In this document: positions 21,534 through 30,012 of the stretch, in pieces
Layout: every line of letters begins with the position of its first letter
Position numbering within the stretch: position 1 is the first letter of the stretch
NCBI GenBank assembly: GCA_963769845.1
Contig: CAVYNL010000017.1
Location: forward strand, 1-32,847
DNA length: 32,847 bases
Reading direction: 5' to 3'
DNA from: JBGQMW01 sp963769845
GTDB lineage: Archaea; Thermoproteota; Bathyarchaeia; Bathyarchaeales; Bathycorpusculaceae
Translations under genes and position numbers: made by a program
The notes under the pieces: model-generated
Database searches by the model: none
What the model was told of the DNA's origin: nothing
What the model saw: the letters and a program-made list of their open reading frames with translations, nothing else

Positions 21534-22310
21534 ATGGTCAAGGCTGAAGTCGGCATGTCGATGCTCTACTGTCTAGGCGAACCTTTCGAGAAGATGACTG
21601 AGAAGATTCCTGAACCGAAGACGGAGTACATCGAAATCGTTGACGACGGCTTACACGTGCTGGACAAGCAGCGAGTTGCGACGTTAAACAACATCGGTAA
21701 GAGCCATGGCCTGAAGTACACGGTGCACGCGCCTTTCGCAGGCGTAAACATCGCCGTACCGTCCAAGCCGTTGCTAAACGCTACGTTGAAGAGGCTCAAG
21801 GAATCCATCCTGTACGCTGCCGCTTTGGAATGTCAGTTATGGGTTTTTCATCCTGGCATACGTACGGGCATGGACTCCTTCTACCCCGGAGAGGATTGGG
21901 CAAGAACCATGGAGAGCGTCCGGATGCTATTCCACTTCGCCAAGGACAACGGTGTAAACGCAGTTTTGGAGAATGTAATGACCACGTTTGTGATAAGGAG
22001 CATCGAAGACTTCAAGCGGTTCTACGAGGAAGTCGATGAGCCCATAGGCTTAGTTCTGGATACGGGGCACGCAAACCTCACTGGCGAGCTGCAACGCTAC
22101 CTCACAGAGTTGCCGGCCAAGATCGCGCACGTACACGCGCATGACAACCTCGGAAAGAGCGACCAGCATCTAGGCATAGGCTACGGCAACATCGACTGGA
22201 AGAAAACCACGGACCTGCTAAAGAAAGCTTCCTATAAGGGCATCGTCATGATCGAATCAGTCGAGCACATACAAGAAAGCGTACATAGGCTGAGGCAACT
22301 CCTAGTCTAG
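21534..22310 (+). CDS. Sugar phosphate isomerase/epimerase-like TIM-barrel protein
   Basis: The 258-residue protein belongs to the xylose isomerase-like/AP endonuclease 2 TIM-barrel superfamily. Likely metal-site residues appear in order: H in TVHAPF, H in VFHPG, E in VLENV, D and H in VLDTGHAN, HVHAHDN, and E in MIESV. In this superfamily such residues hold two divalent metals; relatives include endonuclease IV and sugar isomerases. The sequence does not show which activity applies, though the plain barrel without extra loops favours an isomerase. The start is ATG 21534 with GGTGAT upstream. Its stop overlaps that of rnz by four bases on the opposite strand. Confidence 0.85.
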   Translation: MVKAEVGMSMLYCLGEPFEKMTEKIPEPKTEYIEIVDDGLHVLDKQRVATLNNIGKSHGLKYTVHAPFAGVNIAVPSKPLLNATLKRLKESILYAAALECQLWVFHPGIRTGMDSFYPGEDWARTMESVRMLFHFAKDNGVNAVLENVMTTFVIRSIEDFKRFYEEVDEPIGLVLDTGHANLTGELQRYLTELPAKIAHVHAHDNLGKSDQHLGIGYGNIDWKKTTDLLKKASYKGIVMIESVEHIQESVHRLRQLLV

Positions 22311-23239
22311 TCTGACTCAGCTTTTGGAACTGGAAGCTCTATTCGGAAGAAATCTTCTGCTACGACTGTGTTCTTGAAGATCTTCTTCGCCTGTTTCAGT
22401 AGGGGGGTTGTATCGTCGTATCTTGCGCTGACATGCGTGAGCACGAGCTTCTTCACCTTCGCCTTCTTCGCGTTCTCAGCTGCTTGACTCGGCGTTGAAT
22501 GGCCATCTTCATCTGCTCTCTCAGCTAAGTCATCGCCGAGGGTGCTATCGTTAATCAGCAGATCCGCATCTGCGGCGAACTCTGCCAAGCCTTTGAATGG
22601 TCTGGTGTCACCCGTGTACACGATTTTTCTCCCTTTTCTGGAAGGCCCCATGACATCCTCAGGCTTCGCGGTCTTGCCGTTGGGCAGCTTGACGTTCTTG
22701 CCTTTCTGAAGGTCCGACCATAACGGGCCCTCTTTAAGACCTAAGGCTTTAGCTTTCTTGGGATAGAACCTTCCAGGCCTGGGCTTTTCCGCAAGAGCGT
22801 ACGCTAGACTGTTAATAACATGGTTCGACTTGACTGCTGCTACGGTGTACTGTTCTTCGTCGCAAATGATTCCGGGCTCGGCAATCTCGTGGATGTTGAC
22901 CGGAAACGTGAGGACGAACTGTACAGTTTTTTTGATATCTGTCAGGAAGCGTTTGATTCCTGGCGGTCCGTATATTTCGAGTTCTCTTGTTCTGTCGAGT
23001 AGCGCCATCGTTTGAAGCAGGCCTGGCAAGCCTAGGACATGGTCGCCGTGCATATGAGTGATGAAGATTTTCATTTCTTTATGGAAGCCTGTTCTGGCGA
23101 TTATCATTTGTCTCTGGGCGTTTTCGCCGCAGTCGAACATGAACTGCTCGTTTTCGCGCTTGACGAGTATGGCGGGCAGGCTTCTTTTCGGTGTTGGAAC
23201 GCTGCCGCTTGTGCCGAGGAAGATGACTTGCATGCTCAT
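22307..23239 (-). CDS. rnz: Ribonuclease Z (tRNA 3' endonuclease)
   Basis: RNase Z cuts the 3' trailer from pre-tRNA, leaving an end for CCA addition. The 310-residue short-form enzyme has FLGTSGSVPTPKR, the HMHGDH zinc motif (62-67), GLPGLLQTM, the arm segment containing GRFYPKKAKALGLKEGPLW, the YTGDTRP aspartate motif, DSTLGDD and a late LTHVSARY. The exosite arm is present. It is the last gene of a tight leftward operon: its ATG lies 3 bases after the trmG10 stop. Together with cca in this window it covers successive steps of tRNA 3' maturation. Confidence 0.96.
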   Translation of the reverse strand: MSMQVIFLGTSGSVPTPKRSLPAILVKRENEQFMFDCGENAQRQMIIARTGFHKEMKIFITHMHGDHVLGLPGLLQTMALLDRTRELEIYGPPGIKRFLTDIKKTVQFVLTFPVNIHEIAEPGIICDEEQYTVAAVKSNHVINSLAYALAEKPRPGRFYPKKAKALGLKEGPLWSDLQKGKNVKLPNGKTAKPEDVMGPSRKGRKIVYTGDTRPFKGLAEFAADADLLINDSTLGDDLAERADEDGHSTPSQAAENAKKAKVKKLVLTHVSARYDDTTPLLKQAKKIFKNTVVAEDFFRIELPVPKAESD

Positions 23240-23242
23240 GGT

Positions 23243-24281
23243 CTACACCTTTTCAAACACGACTATTTCTCTTGTTAGGCTCCTGTGAACATAAACGAAA
23301 TAGGATTCTAGAGGCGTGAAGCCTAAAGCTTTGCCCACACGGCTAATGTCCAGCTTCTTCGGTGCGGCCAAACAGACTCTTTTCCCTTTTGGAAGTGCCC
23401 CGTGCACGGCTTTCAGAACCTGCTCCACCAGCTGCTCAGTTGTCCTCTTCAGCGTCGTTGAAGAGATACCGTAGGGCGGATCAGTCACGACGCAGTCAAC
23501 GTTGGTCACGGGCAGATGTTTTGCATCAGCAACAATTATGCCGTCAGGCTTGACGTTGAAATGAGCCATGTTCCGCCTGGTTCCACGAGCCATCCGACGC
23601 TGAATATCCATACCCAGCACCCTGCAGCCGATGAGCTTCGCTTCGATGAGCATAGTCCCTGTTCCACAGAAGGGGTCAAGAACCACCTCACCAGCTTTCG
23701 GCTCTCCAAGGTTCACCATACACCGCGCAAGCTTCGCTGCCATGGCAGAAGGATGGAAGAAAGGTTTCTTCCTTGGCCTCCTTTCGACAAACGGCTTCGC
23801 AGGTACCTCTGCAAGCTTTACACCGAAGACAAACCTGTCGCCCGTGAGCACGCCTACAAAGGTCTTGTCAGGGCCTCTCAACCGCACTTTTGCTTCGGGG
23901 CGTTTGTCCAAGATGAGTGCACCCAGTTTTCCTTCAAGGATCATGCCGTTAATTTTCTGAGAATACTCCTTGACGTGCTTCACTCGGACAGCAAAGCTCT
24001 CGTTCTCTGACAGAACGGTCTGCAGGTTTGTTGATTGTAATGCTTTGACGATGCTCGCGAGTTTCGCTTCAGCAGGAAAAAAGTTCGAGTGCGCACATTC
24101 TGGTGAAGGCTGCCCTCTGCTTCAAAACGTTCACACAGTCTGGGTCTGCTTTGAGTCTTAGAACTTGCTCGAGGCTCTCGGATGCTTCGTACGTGTAGCC
24201 TTCAGTTTCCAGTATAGCTTTCGCTTCGGAAACTGGAAGAACGTCGTGCTCGCCCGACAGCAACAGAAAAAGGTTCGGCAC
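23243..24281 (-). CDS. trmG10: tRNA (guanine10-N2)-methyltransferase, THUMP type (one-base frameshift)
   Basis: Archaeal Trm-G10 enzymes methylate N2 of G10 in tRNA. The downstream frame carries the methyltransferase domain: LDPFCGTGTMLIEA binds SAM, and TDPPYG is the N2-guanine catalytic motif. Upstream, another frame gives the N-terminal MPNLFLLLSGEHDVLPVSEA of such proteins and the start of the THUMP domain, then hits a stop at 24069. Shortening the run of six A at 24077-24082 to five joins ALELF-PAEAKLASIVKAL with the THUMP remainder, making about 345 residues, normal for the family. The homopolymer suggests a sequencing error. GTG 24281 is the likely start; prs ends 12 bases upstream. 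Confidence 0.9.
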
Positions 24282-24293
24282 GTTCCTGCGCCT

Positions 24294-25166
24294 TTAACTC
24301 GCTAGCTCTCTGCTTATGACTGGCGCCAGCGAGACCTTGCTGACGCTGCTCGGAACGCTGTCGGTGCCGACGACCTCGTCCGCTCCAGCGTTGAGGATGT
24401 TCTTTTCTGCCTCACCTATCAACAACGGGTGGACGCATGCAACGCAGACCTTCTGCGGTTTCAGTTCCTTTAGAATCTTTGTCGCGGACACGATGGTTCC
24501 GCCGCTGCTTATAATATCGTCGAAGATTATGACAGGTTTTCCCTTGATGTCAAAGGTCTTCTTTTCTATGCTGACTTGGCCAGTGTACCTGTCTCTGCTC
24601 TTTTCAAGGTAGCCGCATTCTCCACCGAGCACTTTCTTGGCTTCTTCCGCAATGTATATCGCACCCTTGTCTGGAGAGAGTGCGAAGGCTTTCTTCAGTC
24701 CTTCTTTGATGAAATACTCAGCCAAGAGCGGAATGGCTGATACGCTTTTTGATGAAAAAGGAAATTGTGACAACACCCTTTCTTGATGCACGTTCACCGT
24801 CAAGAGTCGTTCCACTCCAGCTGCACCGAGCATGCGAGCAATGACCTGAGCGCTTATAGCTTCTCCCCTCAGAAACATCTTGTCCTGACGCGCATAGGCC
24901 AAGTAGGGCACCACAGCAGTGACTTTTCTGGCGCCATTCCTTCTTGCAGCATCTGCCATCAGTGCCAACTGAATGAGACGGTTGTCTTGCGGAGGGCTCG
25001 TAGTCTGCACTATGGCCACATCTTCGTTCTGCACTTGTGCTTCCAAGCGCACGTAGTTCTCACCGTCTGGAAAAGTCTTGAAGGCCACTTTTACAGGTTC
25101 AGTCTTCAGCGTCTCCGCGATCTTCTGTCCCAGCTGCGCAGAGGCCGGTCCGAGGATTATCTTCAT
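24294..25166 (-). CDS. prs: Ribose-phosphate pyrophosphokinase (PRPP synthase)
   Basis: Prs makes PRPP from ribose 5-phosphate and ATP, feeding nucleotide, histidine and tryptophan synthesis; pyrE in this window uses its product. The 290-residue protein shows FPDGENYVRL, the ATP/Mg loop YLAYARQDKMFLRGE, NVHQERVLSQF (H127) and the PRPP-binding motif VIIFDDIISSGGT (212-224). The length is typical of archaeal (short) enzymes. It lies 38 bases after mvaA and 12 before trmG10 in a four-gene operon. ATG 25166 is the start. Confidence 0.96.
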   Translation of the reverse strand: MKIILGPASAQLGQKIAETLKTEPVKVAFKTFPDGENYVRLEAQVQNEDVAIVQTTSPPQDNRLIQLALMADAARRNGARKVTAVVPYLAYARQDKMFLRGEAISAQVIARMLGAAGVERLLTVNVHQERVLSQFPFSSKSVSAIPLLAEYFIKEGLKKAFALSPDKGAIYIAEEAKKVLGGECGYLEKSRDRYTGQVSIEKKTFDIKGKPVIIFDDIISSGGTIVSATKILKELKPQKVCVACVHPLLIGEAEKNILNAGADEVVGTDSVPSSVSKVSLAPVISRELAS

Positions 25167-25204
25167 TACTCATTCGCCGTGTCTAACATGCAAGCAGCTT
25201 GTTC

Positions 25205-26482
25205 TTAGGCTTTTCCAGCCTTCCTTTGCTCCTCAATCAGCTCTTTCGCGCGATCTACTCGGACCTTGCGTTCCTCAACCATCTTCGCGGCCACAACATC
25301 GACCAAGCTTCCTGTGGCTCCGGCTGTCACAGCAATGTTCCTGGCATGAAGAGACATGTGACCGCGCTGAATACCCTCATGCGCGAGAGCACGCAAAGCG
25401 CCCAAGTTCTGGGCTAAGCCGACGGCAGCAAGAACTTCACCGAACTCGTTGGCCGTCTTGACCCCTAAGATTTTCACCGCGATCTTCGCTATTGGATGCG
25501 TGCGTACTGCTCCGCCGATCAAGCCCACTGCCATGGGCAGTTCTATCGAGCCGACTAGGTCGCCGTTCTCATTCTTCTCCCACGTTGAAAGTGCAGTGTA
25601 GTGACCGTCCTTCACAGCGTACGCATGAGCGCCAGCTTCGATCGCCCGGTGGTCATTACACGTGGCGAGTATCACAGCGATTATTCCGTTAAGAATTCCC
25701 TTGTTATGCGTCGCCGCGCGATAGGGGTCAGCAGCCGCGAAAGCGTAAGCGTTGACTATTCCATCAATGACTTCCTCGCCGCCCACTGACTTCTTCGGGA
25801 TCGTGCACCATGCTCGGACCAGCCGTTTGACGGCTAGGTTGGATATTATCCGAAGATAGACATGTCCACCTGTTATGCGTTCAAGCATCGGCGCGACCGC
25901 TTCAGCCATCGTGTTAACCGCGTTGGCACCCATAGCGTCTCGACAGTCTACGAGCAATTCAGCGATGACCATAGGTCCCTGCGTGGTCTTGATTATCTTT
26001 CCTTCGACGTCTTTTGCTCCGCCGCCAGCGGAAACGAGCACTGGGTCCTGCTCGTTCGCCTTCCTCAGTATTTCCTCTTTGTGTTGAATTATGCGCATCC
26101 TTGCAGCGTGCGGGTCCTTGATGCCTACGATTTGAACCTGACCGATCATCACTGGTGGCGTGCTACTCGTGTGAAAGCCCCCTCCGTCCCTGGCCATCTT
26201 CGCAGCGTAGCTCGCAGCCGCAACGACCGAAGGTTCCTCAATAGCCATCGGAATCAAATAGTCACGGTCATTAACCAGAAAGTTGACGCCGATACCTAAC
26301 GGAGTGGACATGACACCTACAACATTCTCTATCATCCTGTCAGCCATGTCCATCGGCAACGAACCAGTGTTGCTCAAGAGAGCCGCTTCTTCATCCGTAA
26401 GCCCAGCAAAATCCTTGACGAATTGCAGGCGTTCCTTAGGACTCAGCTTATATAAGCCCGAAATCTCAGACGATTTACCCAT
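25205..26482 (-). CDS. mvaA: Hydroxymethylglutaryl-CoA reductase, class II
   Basis: HMG-CoA reductase makes mevalonate, the committed step to archaeal isoprenoid lipids. The 425-residue protein is the class II type (as in Pseudomonas mevalonii and Archaeoglobus) rather than class I. It has EEPSVVAAASYAAKM with catalytic E83, HNKGILNG (K261), CNDHRA (D277) and RGHMSLHARNIA (H375), at spacings matching E83, K267, D283 and H381 of P. mevalonii. In archaea lacking mevalonate catabolism the class II enzyme is taken to work in synthesis. The start ATG 26482 has GGAAGGAG upstream, and a TATA-like box lies at 26533. It leads the operon mvaA-prs-trmG10-rnz. Confidence 0.96.
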   Translation of the reverse strand: MGKSSEISGLYKLSPKERLQFVKDFAGLTDEEAALLSNTGSLPMDMADRMIENVVGVMSTPLGIGVNFLVNDRDYLIPMAIEEPSVVAAASYAAKMARDGGGFHTSSTPPVMIGQVQIVGIKDPHAARMRIIQHKEEILRKANEQDPVLVSAGGGAKDVEGKIIKTTQGPMVIAELLVDCRDAMGANAVNTMAEAVAPMLERITGGHVYLRIISNLAVKRLVRAWCTIPKKSVGGEEVIDGIVNAYAFAAADPYRAATHNKGILNGIIAVILATCNDHRAIEAGAHAYAVKDGHYTALSTWEKNENGDLVGSIELPMAVGLIGGAVRTHPIAKIAVKILGVKTANEFGEVLAAVGLAQNLGALRALAHEGIQRGHMSLHARNIAVTAGATGSLVDVVAAKMVEERKVRVDRAKELIEEQRKAGKA

Positions 26483-26532
26483 CTCCGCTCCTTCCTATTC
26501 TGTTGTTGGTCTACAGTTGGTCTTTCTTCAGA

Positions 26533-26542
26533 CTTTTAAGTT
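26533..26542 (-). promoter_or_regulatory. TATA-like box for the mvaA operon
   Basis: The leftward strand reads AACTTAAAAG, about 55 bases before ATG 26482, predicting transcription from about 26512. The rest of the 26483-26696 gap holds no gene that I can see. Confidence 0.45.
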
Positions 26543-26672
26543 TTGGTAGAACCTACACCATAGCTGAAACCGCCAGAGGCCAGGTTTTTCATTAGCAGAT
26601 AGCCATCATGGTTTCTACCGAAGATTCCCTGGAACTGAAGGGCACCGACGTAGTGAGCACATAGCTACGCTA

Positions 26673-26682
26673 CTTTTAAAAG
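26673..26682 (+). promoter_or_regulatory. TATA-like element before the DUF998 gene
   Basis: CTTTTAAAAG is a perfect 10-base palindrome 14 bases before ATG 26697. The spacing is short, so the message would be leaderless or start slightly inside the annotated gene. Confidence 0.35.
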
Positions 26683-26696
26683 CAGAAGCAGACAAA

Positions 26697-27302
26697 ATGG
26701 AAGAGTACGACTTGGAGTTGAATTCTGTGAAGCGGCCGATCAGTTCCATGGCAGGCGTTGCTGTTATCGTTATCTACTGCGTCTTCACGTTTGCCTCTTG
26801 GGCGCTGTATCCAACTGCTTACAGTCCTGTGACGAATTGGCTTAGTGACTTGGGCAACTCAACCAGCAACCCAAGGGGCGCGATCCTCTACAACTTGGGC
26901 TGTATTCTGACAGGAATTGCACTCTTCCCGTTCTTCATTGGACTTTACGAATGGTACAAGGACAAGAATCGGTTCAGATGGGGCTTCATGGTTTGGCAAG
27001 CTGAAGGTTGTGTGGCCGCTTTTTCATTGATCATGATCGGCGTTTTTTCGGAAGACTCAGGATGGCTTCACAGGTTGTGGTCTACAGTTTTCTTCATACT
27101 CATTCTGGGAGTTTTCATAGGACTTGGGTCTCTCCTGTTCACCCACCCGCGCTACATCAGAACAATCGCTTACTACGGATTCATCGTCGCAGCAATAGAT
27201 GTCATGTTCATTTTCTTTGACGCGCCCTCGCTCGAATGGTTCACGGTGTTCAGTGCTCTGGGATACGTTGGACTCATGGCGTACAACATGCTCAAGAAAT
27301 GA
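26697..27302 (+). CDS. DUF998-family membrane protein
   Basis: The 201-residue protein has six hydrophobic segments and the DUF998 signature in its first extracellular loop, PVTNWLSDLGNSTSNPRGAI, followed by LYNLGCILTGI. GVFSEDSGWLHRLWST is a further conserved loop. The function of this family is unknown. It is a single-gene unit, divergent from mvaA and convergent with the beta-CASP gene. The short TATA-to-ATG distance leaves some doubt about the exact start. Confidence 0.85.
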   Translation: MEEYDLELNSVKRPISSMAGVAVIVIYCVFTFASWALYPTAYSPVTNWLSDLGNSTSNPRGAILYNLGCILTGIALFPFFIGLYEWYKDKNRFRWGFMVWQAEGCVAAFSLIMIGVFSEDSGWLHRLWSTVFFILILGVFIGLGSLLFTHPRYIRTIAYYGFIVAAIDVMFIFFDAPSLEWFTVFSALGYVGLMAYNMLKK

Positions 27303-27306
27303 CGCG

Positions 27307-27335
27307 GCGCGCGAGAGGATTGAAGCGCGCGCGAG
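27307..27335. repeat. Tandem GCGCGCGAG repeat between convergent genes
   Basis: GCGCGCGAG occurs at 27307-27315 and again at 27327-27335 in the 47-base gap between the DUF998 and beta-CASP genes. Each alternating GC core is self-complementary. It may help end transcription from both sides, but nothing else supports this. Confidence 0.3.
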
Positions 27336-27349
27336 TCAAGCCATTAAAT

Positions 27350-28369
27350 CTAGAAGATTCTGCTTCTAGGAAGAGCAACGGCGGATATTCCGAAGCGTCT
27401 ATTGATCTCCCTCGCCAGGGTCTCTCCGTGAGTCACTCGCGAATTGTCTGTTATCACGAGTTCGGGTTCCGAGCATTTGACATACTCCAGTAGTCCGTCG
27501 AAGTCTGAATGGTCGCTGAGAGCTACGACGTATTCTTTCATGCCCGTTCTGCGGATGGCTGAGGTGAATTCCCAGCCGCTTACGCAGACGCGGAAGTTGT
27601 CGAGGCCAAATTTGCTCTTCTGGTTCATATGGTAGAAAGCGACGCACGGCAAGTCTTTGCTAAGCAGTTCCTTGCCTTCCTTTTGGCTAGACAGCACAAG
27701 CTCTCCGAAGCTCATGTCGTGCTTCTCGCATACTCTTGAGATATTGTAAACGTTTTCAGGCATGACGAAGGGCACCTCCACGCTAGCATCGTGCAGAATC
27801 TGCATCACTTCCTGAAGCTTGCCATGATAACCAAAAACGTACACAGAACCTGTTCTCAACCCTTTCTCCACCAGATTGACAAGTGAAGCCTTGATGTCCA
27901 TTCCGAAAGACCGCCTGCAGGAAGGGTTTCCGTACGTTGCCTCTATGACTAGGCAGTCCGAGTACAGGATAGGTGTCTCCTCGACTCTGAAGTCTCCCGT
28001 GAAGACCATCTTCCTGCCTTCAGCATCCTCCACGAGCACCTGAGCAGCGCCCAAGATATGGTCAGCCTTGAAAAGCGTTATCTGTTCACCATCATAATGA
28101 ATGGTCCTGCCGTACTCCAGCGTTTCCACCTTGCCACGTCCGAAGAACAGCGGACCGCGCATCACCTCGATCAAGTCTCGAGTGGCTGGCGTCATCAGAA
28201 CCTTCTCACATGTTCTGAGGCTCTGCGAAAGCCCAGACATGTGGTCAGCGTGAGCATGAGTGACGACTCTCAGAGGCTTGTCCTCGTCAAAGGCGTCGCA
28301 CGCAACGTACTTGCCCAGCAACACGGCGCCTCTTTCAGTCACTCCCGCATCAAACGACAAACAGGTCAC
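27350..28369 (-). CDS. MBL/beta-CASP-fold nuclease-like protein
   Basis: The protein (339 residues from GTG 28369) is a metallo-beta-lactamase enzyme with a beta-CASP-like insertion. It has VVTHAHADHMSG (HxHxDH), HILGAAQVLV, MVFTGDFR (bridging Asp), VFGYHGKLQEVMQIL and SDHSDFDGLLEYV, the last typical of the CPSF73/Artemis/exonuclease group. These enzymes process RNA or DNA ends. I choose GTG 28369, four bases after the UPF0201 stop, because family proteins start close to this point. An in-frame ATG at 28393 would overlap UPF0201. It is the last gene of the UPF0200-UPF0201 operon, which points to RNA metabolism; this is inference. Confidence 0.87.
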   Translation of the reverse strand: MTCLSFDAGVTERGAVLLGKYVACDAFDEDKPLRVVTHAHADHMSGLSQSLRTCEKVLMTPATRDLIEVMRGPLFFGRGKVETLEYGRTIHYDGEQITLFKADHILGAAQVLVEDAEGRKMVFTGDFRVEETPILYSDCLVIEATYGNPSCRRSFGMDIKASLVNLVEKGLRTGSVYVFGYHGKLQEVMQILHDASVEVPFVMPENVYNISRVCEKHDMSFGELVLSSQKEGKELLSKDLPCVAFYHMNQKSKFGLDNFRVCVSGWEFTSAIRRTGMKEYVVALSDHSDFDGLLEYVKCSEPELVITDNSRVTHGETLAREINRRFGISAVALPRSRIF

Positions 28370-28373
28370 CGAC

Positions 28374-28775
28374 CTAGACGTTCCTCGGTGCAAGCCAATC
28401 GATTAGCTGTCTCGGGTTGTCACATTCAACCTTGACTCTTATGGGCCCTAGCGGGGATTCTGCGATCTCTTTCGAGAAGGAAATGTGTCCAGCGAAGGCG
28501 ACCTGCTTGTTCAGGCAGAAGCTCACGCTGTTCTTTCCCATGCCTTCATAGAACACCCCGCGTGCAGCACTTCGGATGTGTTCTCGTCGCAGCAAGCTCT
28601 GGAAACTGTTCAACGCGTCCAACCCTGTGGCCTCGGCGACCAACAGGTTTCCCTTGTGCAGAGTTTTCGCGTGCATGGGCAACTCTCCGAACACGTTCGC
28701 GACTGCCCGTCGCACTTTTTCTTCAGACTCTGTCGGGTTGATTTCAGCCTCTGCGTAAACTTTTACCTTGTCCAT
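28374..28775 (-). CDS. UPF0201 family putative RNA-binding protein
   Basis: The 133-residue protein is a UPF0201/COG1325 member: VYAEAEINPTESEEKVRRAVANVFGEL opens it and LLRREHIRSAARGVF and SPLGPIRVKV follow. Archaeal comparative work has predicted an RNA-binding or exosome-associated role. It overlaps the upstream UPF0200 gene by 13 bases. In some archaea the two are fused into one protein, so they surely act together. The reaction is unknown. Confidence 0.9.
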   Translation of the reverse strand: MDKVKVYAEAEINPTESEEKVRRAVANVFGELPMHAKTLHKGNLLVAEATGLDALNSFQSLLRREHIRSAARGVFYEGMGKNSVSFCLNKQVAFAGHISFSKEIAESPLGPIRVKVECDNPRQLIDWLAPRNV

Positions 28776-29329
28776 TTCCTCTCAACTTTTTCCAAAGTTT
28801 CTCTTACCCTTCTCTTGACAACCCCTACTGGTTCTTCATTCACCACAACGTACTCGGCCATCGCTATCGCGTTTCCTAACCCGACGCTCAGTTCCCGCGC
28901 GTCCCGCTTATGGAACACTTCCCAGTCGGCAGCGTCATCGCTTCTGCGTCTGTGAAACAGCCGCGTGAACCGCGTTTCGGGAGAAGCGTGAACGGCCATC
29001 AGCACCAGCTTCGAAAAATGCCTCTTGAATTCCTCAACCTCGTCAAGGCTTCTTATGCCGTCCACGATGACCTTCTGCCTCGTCGTGCTGACTATTTTCG
29101 GAACACACCTTCGTGCTATGACGGTCTTCCCTTCCATCTGCCTCAGCTCAAGCATGATGTTGCCGATGTTCTCAGCGTCAGGCTCGACCCCTCTCTTCTT
29201 TGTTTCTTCCCTGACTACGTCTCCCATCAAGACAGCGTCGTAACCGTTTTCCATAGCCGTGTCCACAACAAGAGATTTGCCCGAACCAGGCATCCCCGCC
29301 AACGCGACCACGATTTTCTCCGCCGTCAT
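28763..29329 (-). CDS. UPF0200 family P-loop kinase-like protein
   Basis: The 188-residue protein has a P-loop GMPGSGKS (12-19) and the nucleoside-kinase-like layout of the UPF0200 family, related to dephospho-CoA and adenylate kinases. Features are MGDVVREETKKRG, VDGIRSLDEVEEFK and RRRSDDAADWEVFHKRDA. The substrate is unknown. It starts an operon with UPF0201 and a beta-CASP protein (overlap of 13 bases, then a gap of 4). ATG 29329 is the start. Confidence 0.9.
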   Translation of the reverse strand: MTAEKIVVALAGMPGSGKSLVVDTAMENGYDAVLMGDVVREETKKRGVEPDAENIGNIMLELRQMEGKTVIARRCVPKIVSTTRQKVIVDGIRSLDEVEEFKRHFSKLVLMAVHASPETRFTRLFHRRRSDDAADWEVFHKRDARELSVGLGNAIAMAEYVVVNEEPVGVVKRRVRETLEKVERKWTR

Positions 29330-29434
29330 CTGTTAAGCCCTTTCACCGAATACTCGATCGCCAACAGATAGTTTTTTACACGTTAAAAGCATTTATGAAA
29401 CGAAGCAGTCAAATTCACAGGAAGGAAACAAAAA

Positions 29435-29996
29435 ATGTCCGAGCGAATCAGGAGTTTCTTGGCTTTCGACATGGAAAACCAATCTATTCTCAGAAGAATT
29501 ACTGAAGTTCAATCTACACTGGTTAACACAGGCGCAGACCTGAAGCCTGTTGAACCGCAGAACATTCACATCACCATACGCTTTCTCGGCGAAATTCTCC
29601 CCAGCACCGTGGACAAAGTCTTTGAAGAAATGAAGAAAACCAGTTTGTCCCGTTTAACATCAAGGTCCACGGAGTCGGCGTCTTTCCCACCATCAACTTT
29701 CCGAGAGTAGTGTGGGCCGGAAAAACCGATGGAGCAAACCAGCTGCAGAACATATTCAGCCAGCTGGAGCCGCGCCTGCAGGGACTGGGCTTCTCCCCCG
29801 ACTCGAAAGGGTTCAGTCCCCACTTGACAATCGCACGAGTCAGGTCCGCCAGAAACAAGCCACCTCTAGCCAAGTTCGTTCCGAAAACACGGACTTCGAG
29901 TTCGGAATTGTCAGAGCTGCCTGCCTGAAGCTGAAGAAGAGCGAACTCACTCCCAGAGGCCCAGTTTACTCGACGTTGAAGGAGTTCCGTCCCTAA
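29435..29996 (+). CDS. thpR: RNA 2',3'-cyclic phosphodiesterase / 2'-5' RNA ligase (two frameshifts)
   Basis: ThpR/LigT enzymes have two HxT motifs and hydrolyse 2',3'-cyclic phosphates or join tRNA halves by a 2'-5' bond. The first frame has SFLAFDMEN and HITIRFLGE (first HxT). The second, after about 29640, reads FVPFNIKVHGVGVFPTINFP, WAGKTDG and HLTIARVRSARN (second HxT). The third, after about 29882, reads ENTDFEFGIVRAACLKLKKS to TAA 29994-29996. Adding one base at each junction gives about 187 residues, normal length. GGAAGG precedes ATG 29435. cca begins 16 bases after, a common archaeal pairing. The breaks are probably sequence errors. Confidence 0.88.
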
Positions 29997-30012
29997 AAAG
30001 CAGGATTATCTC

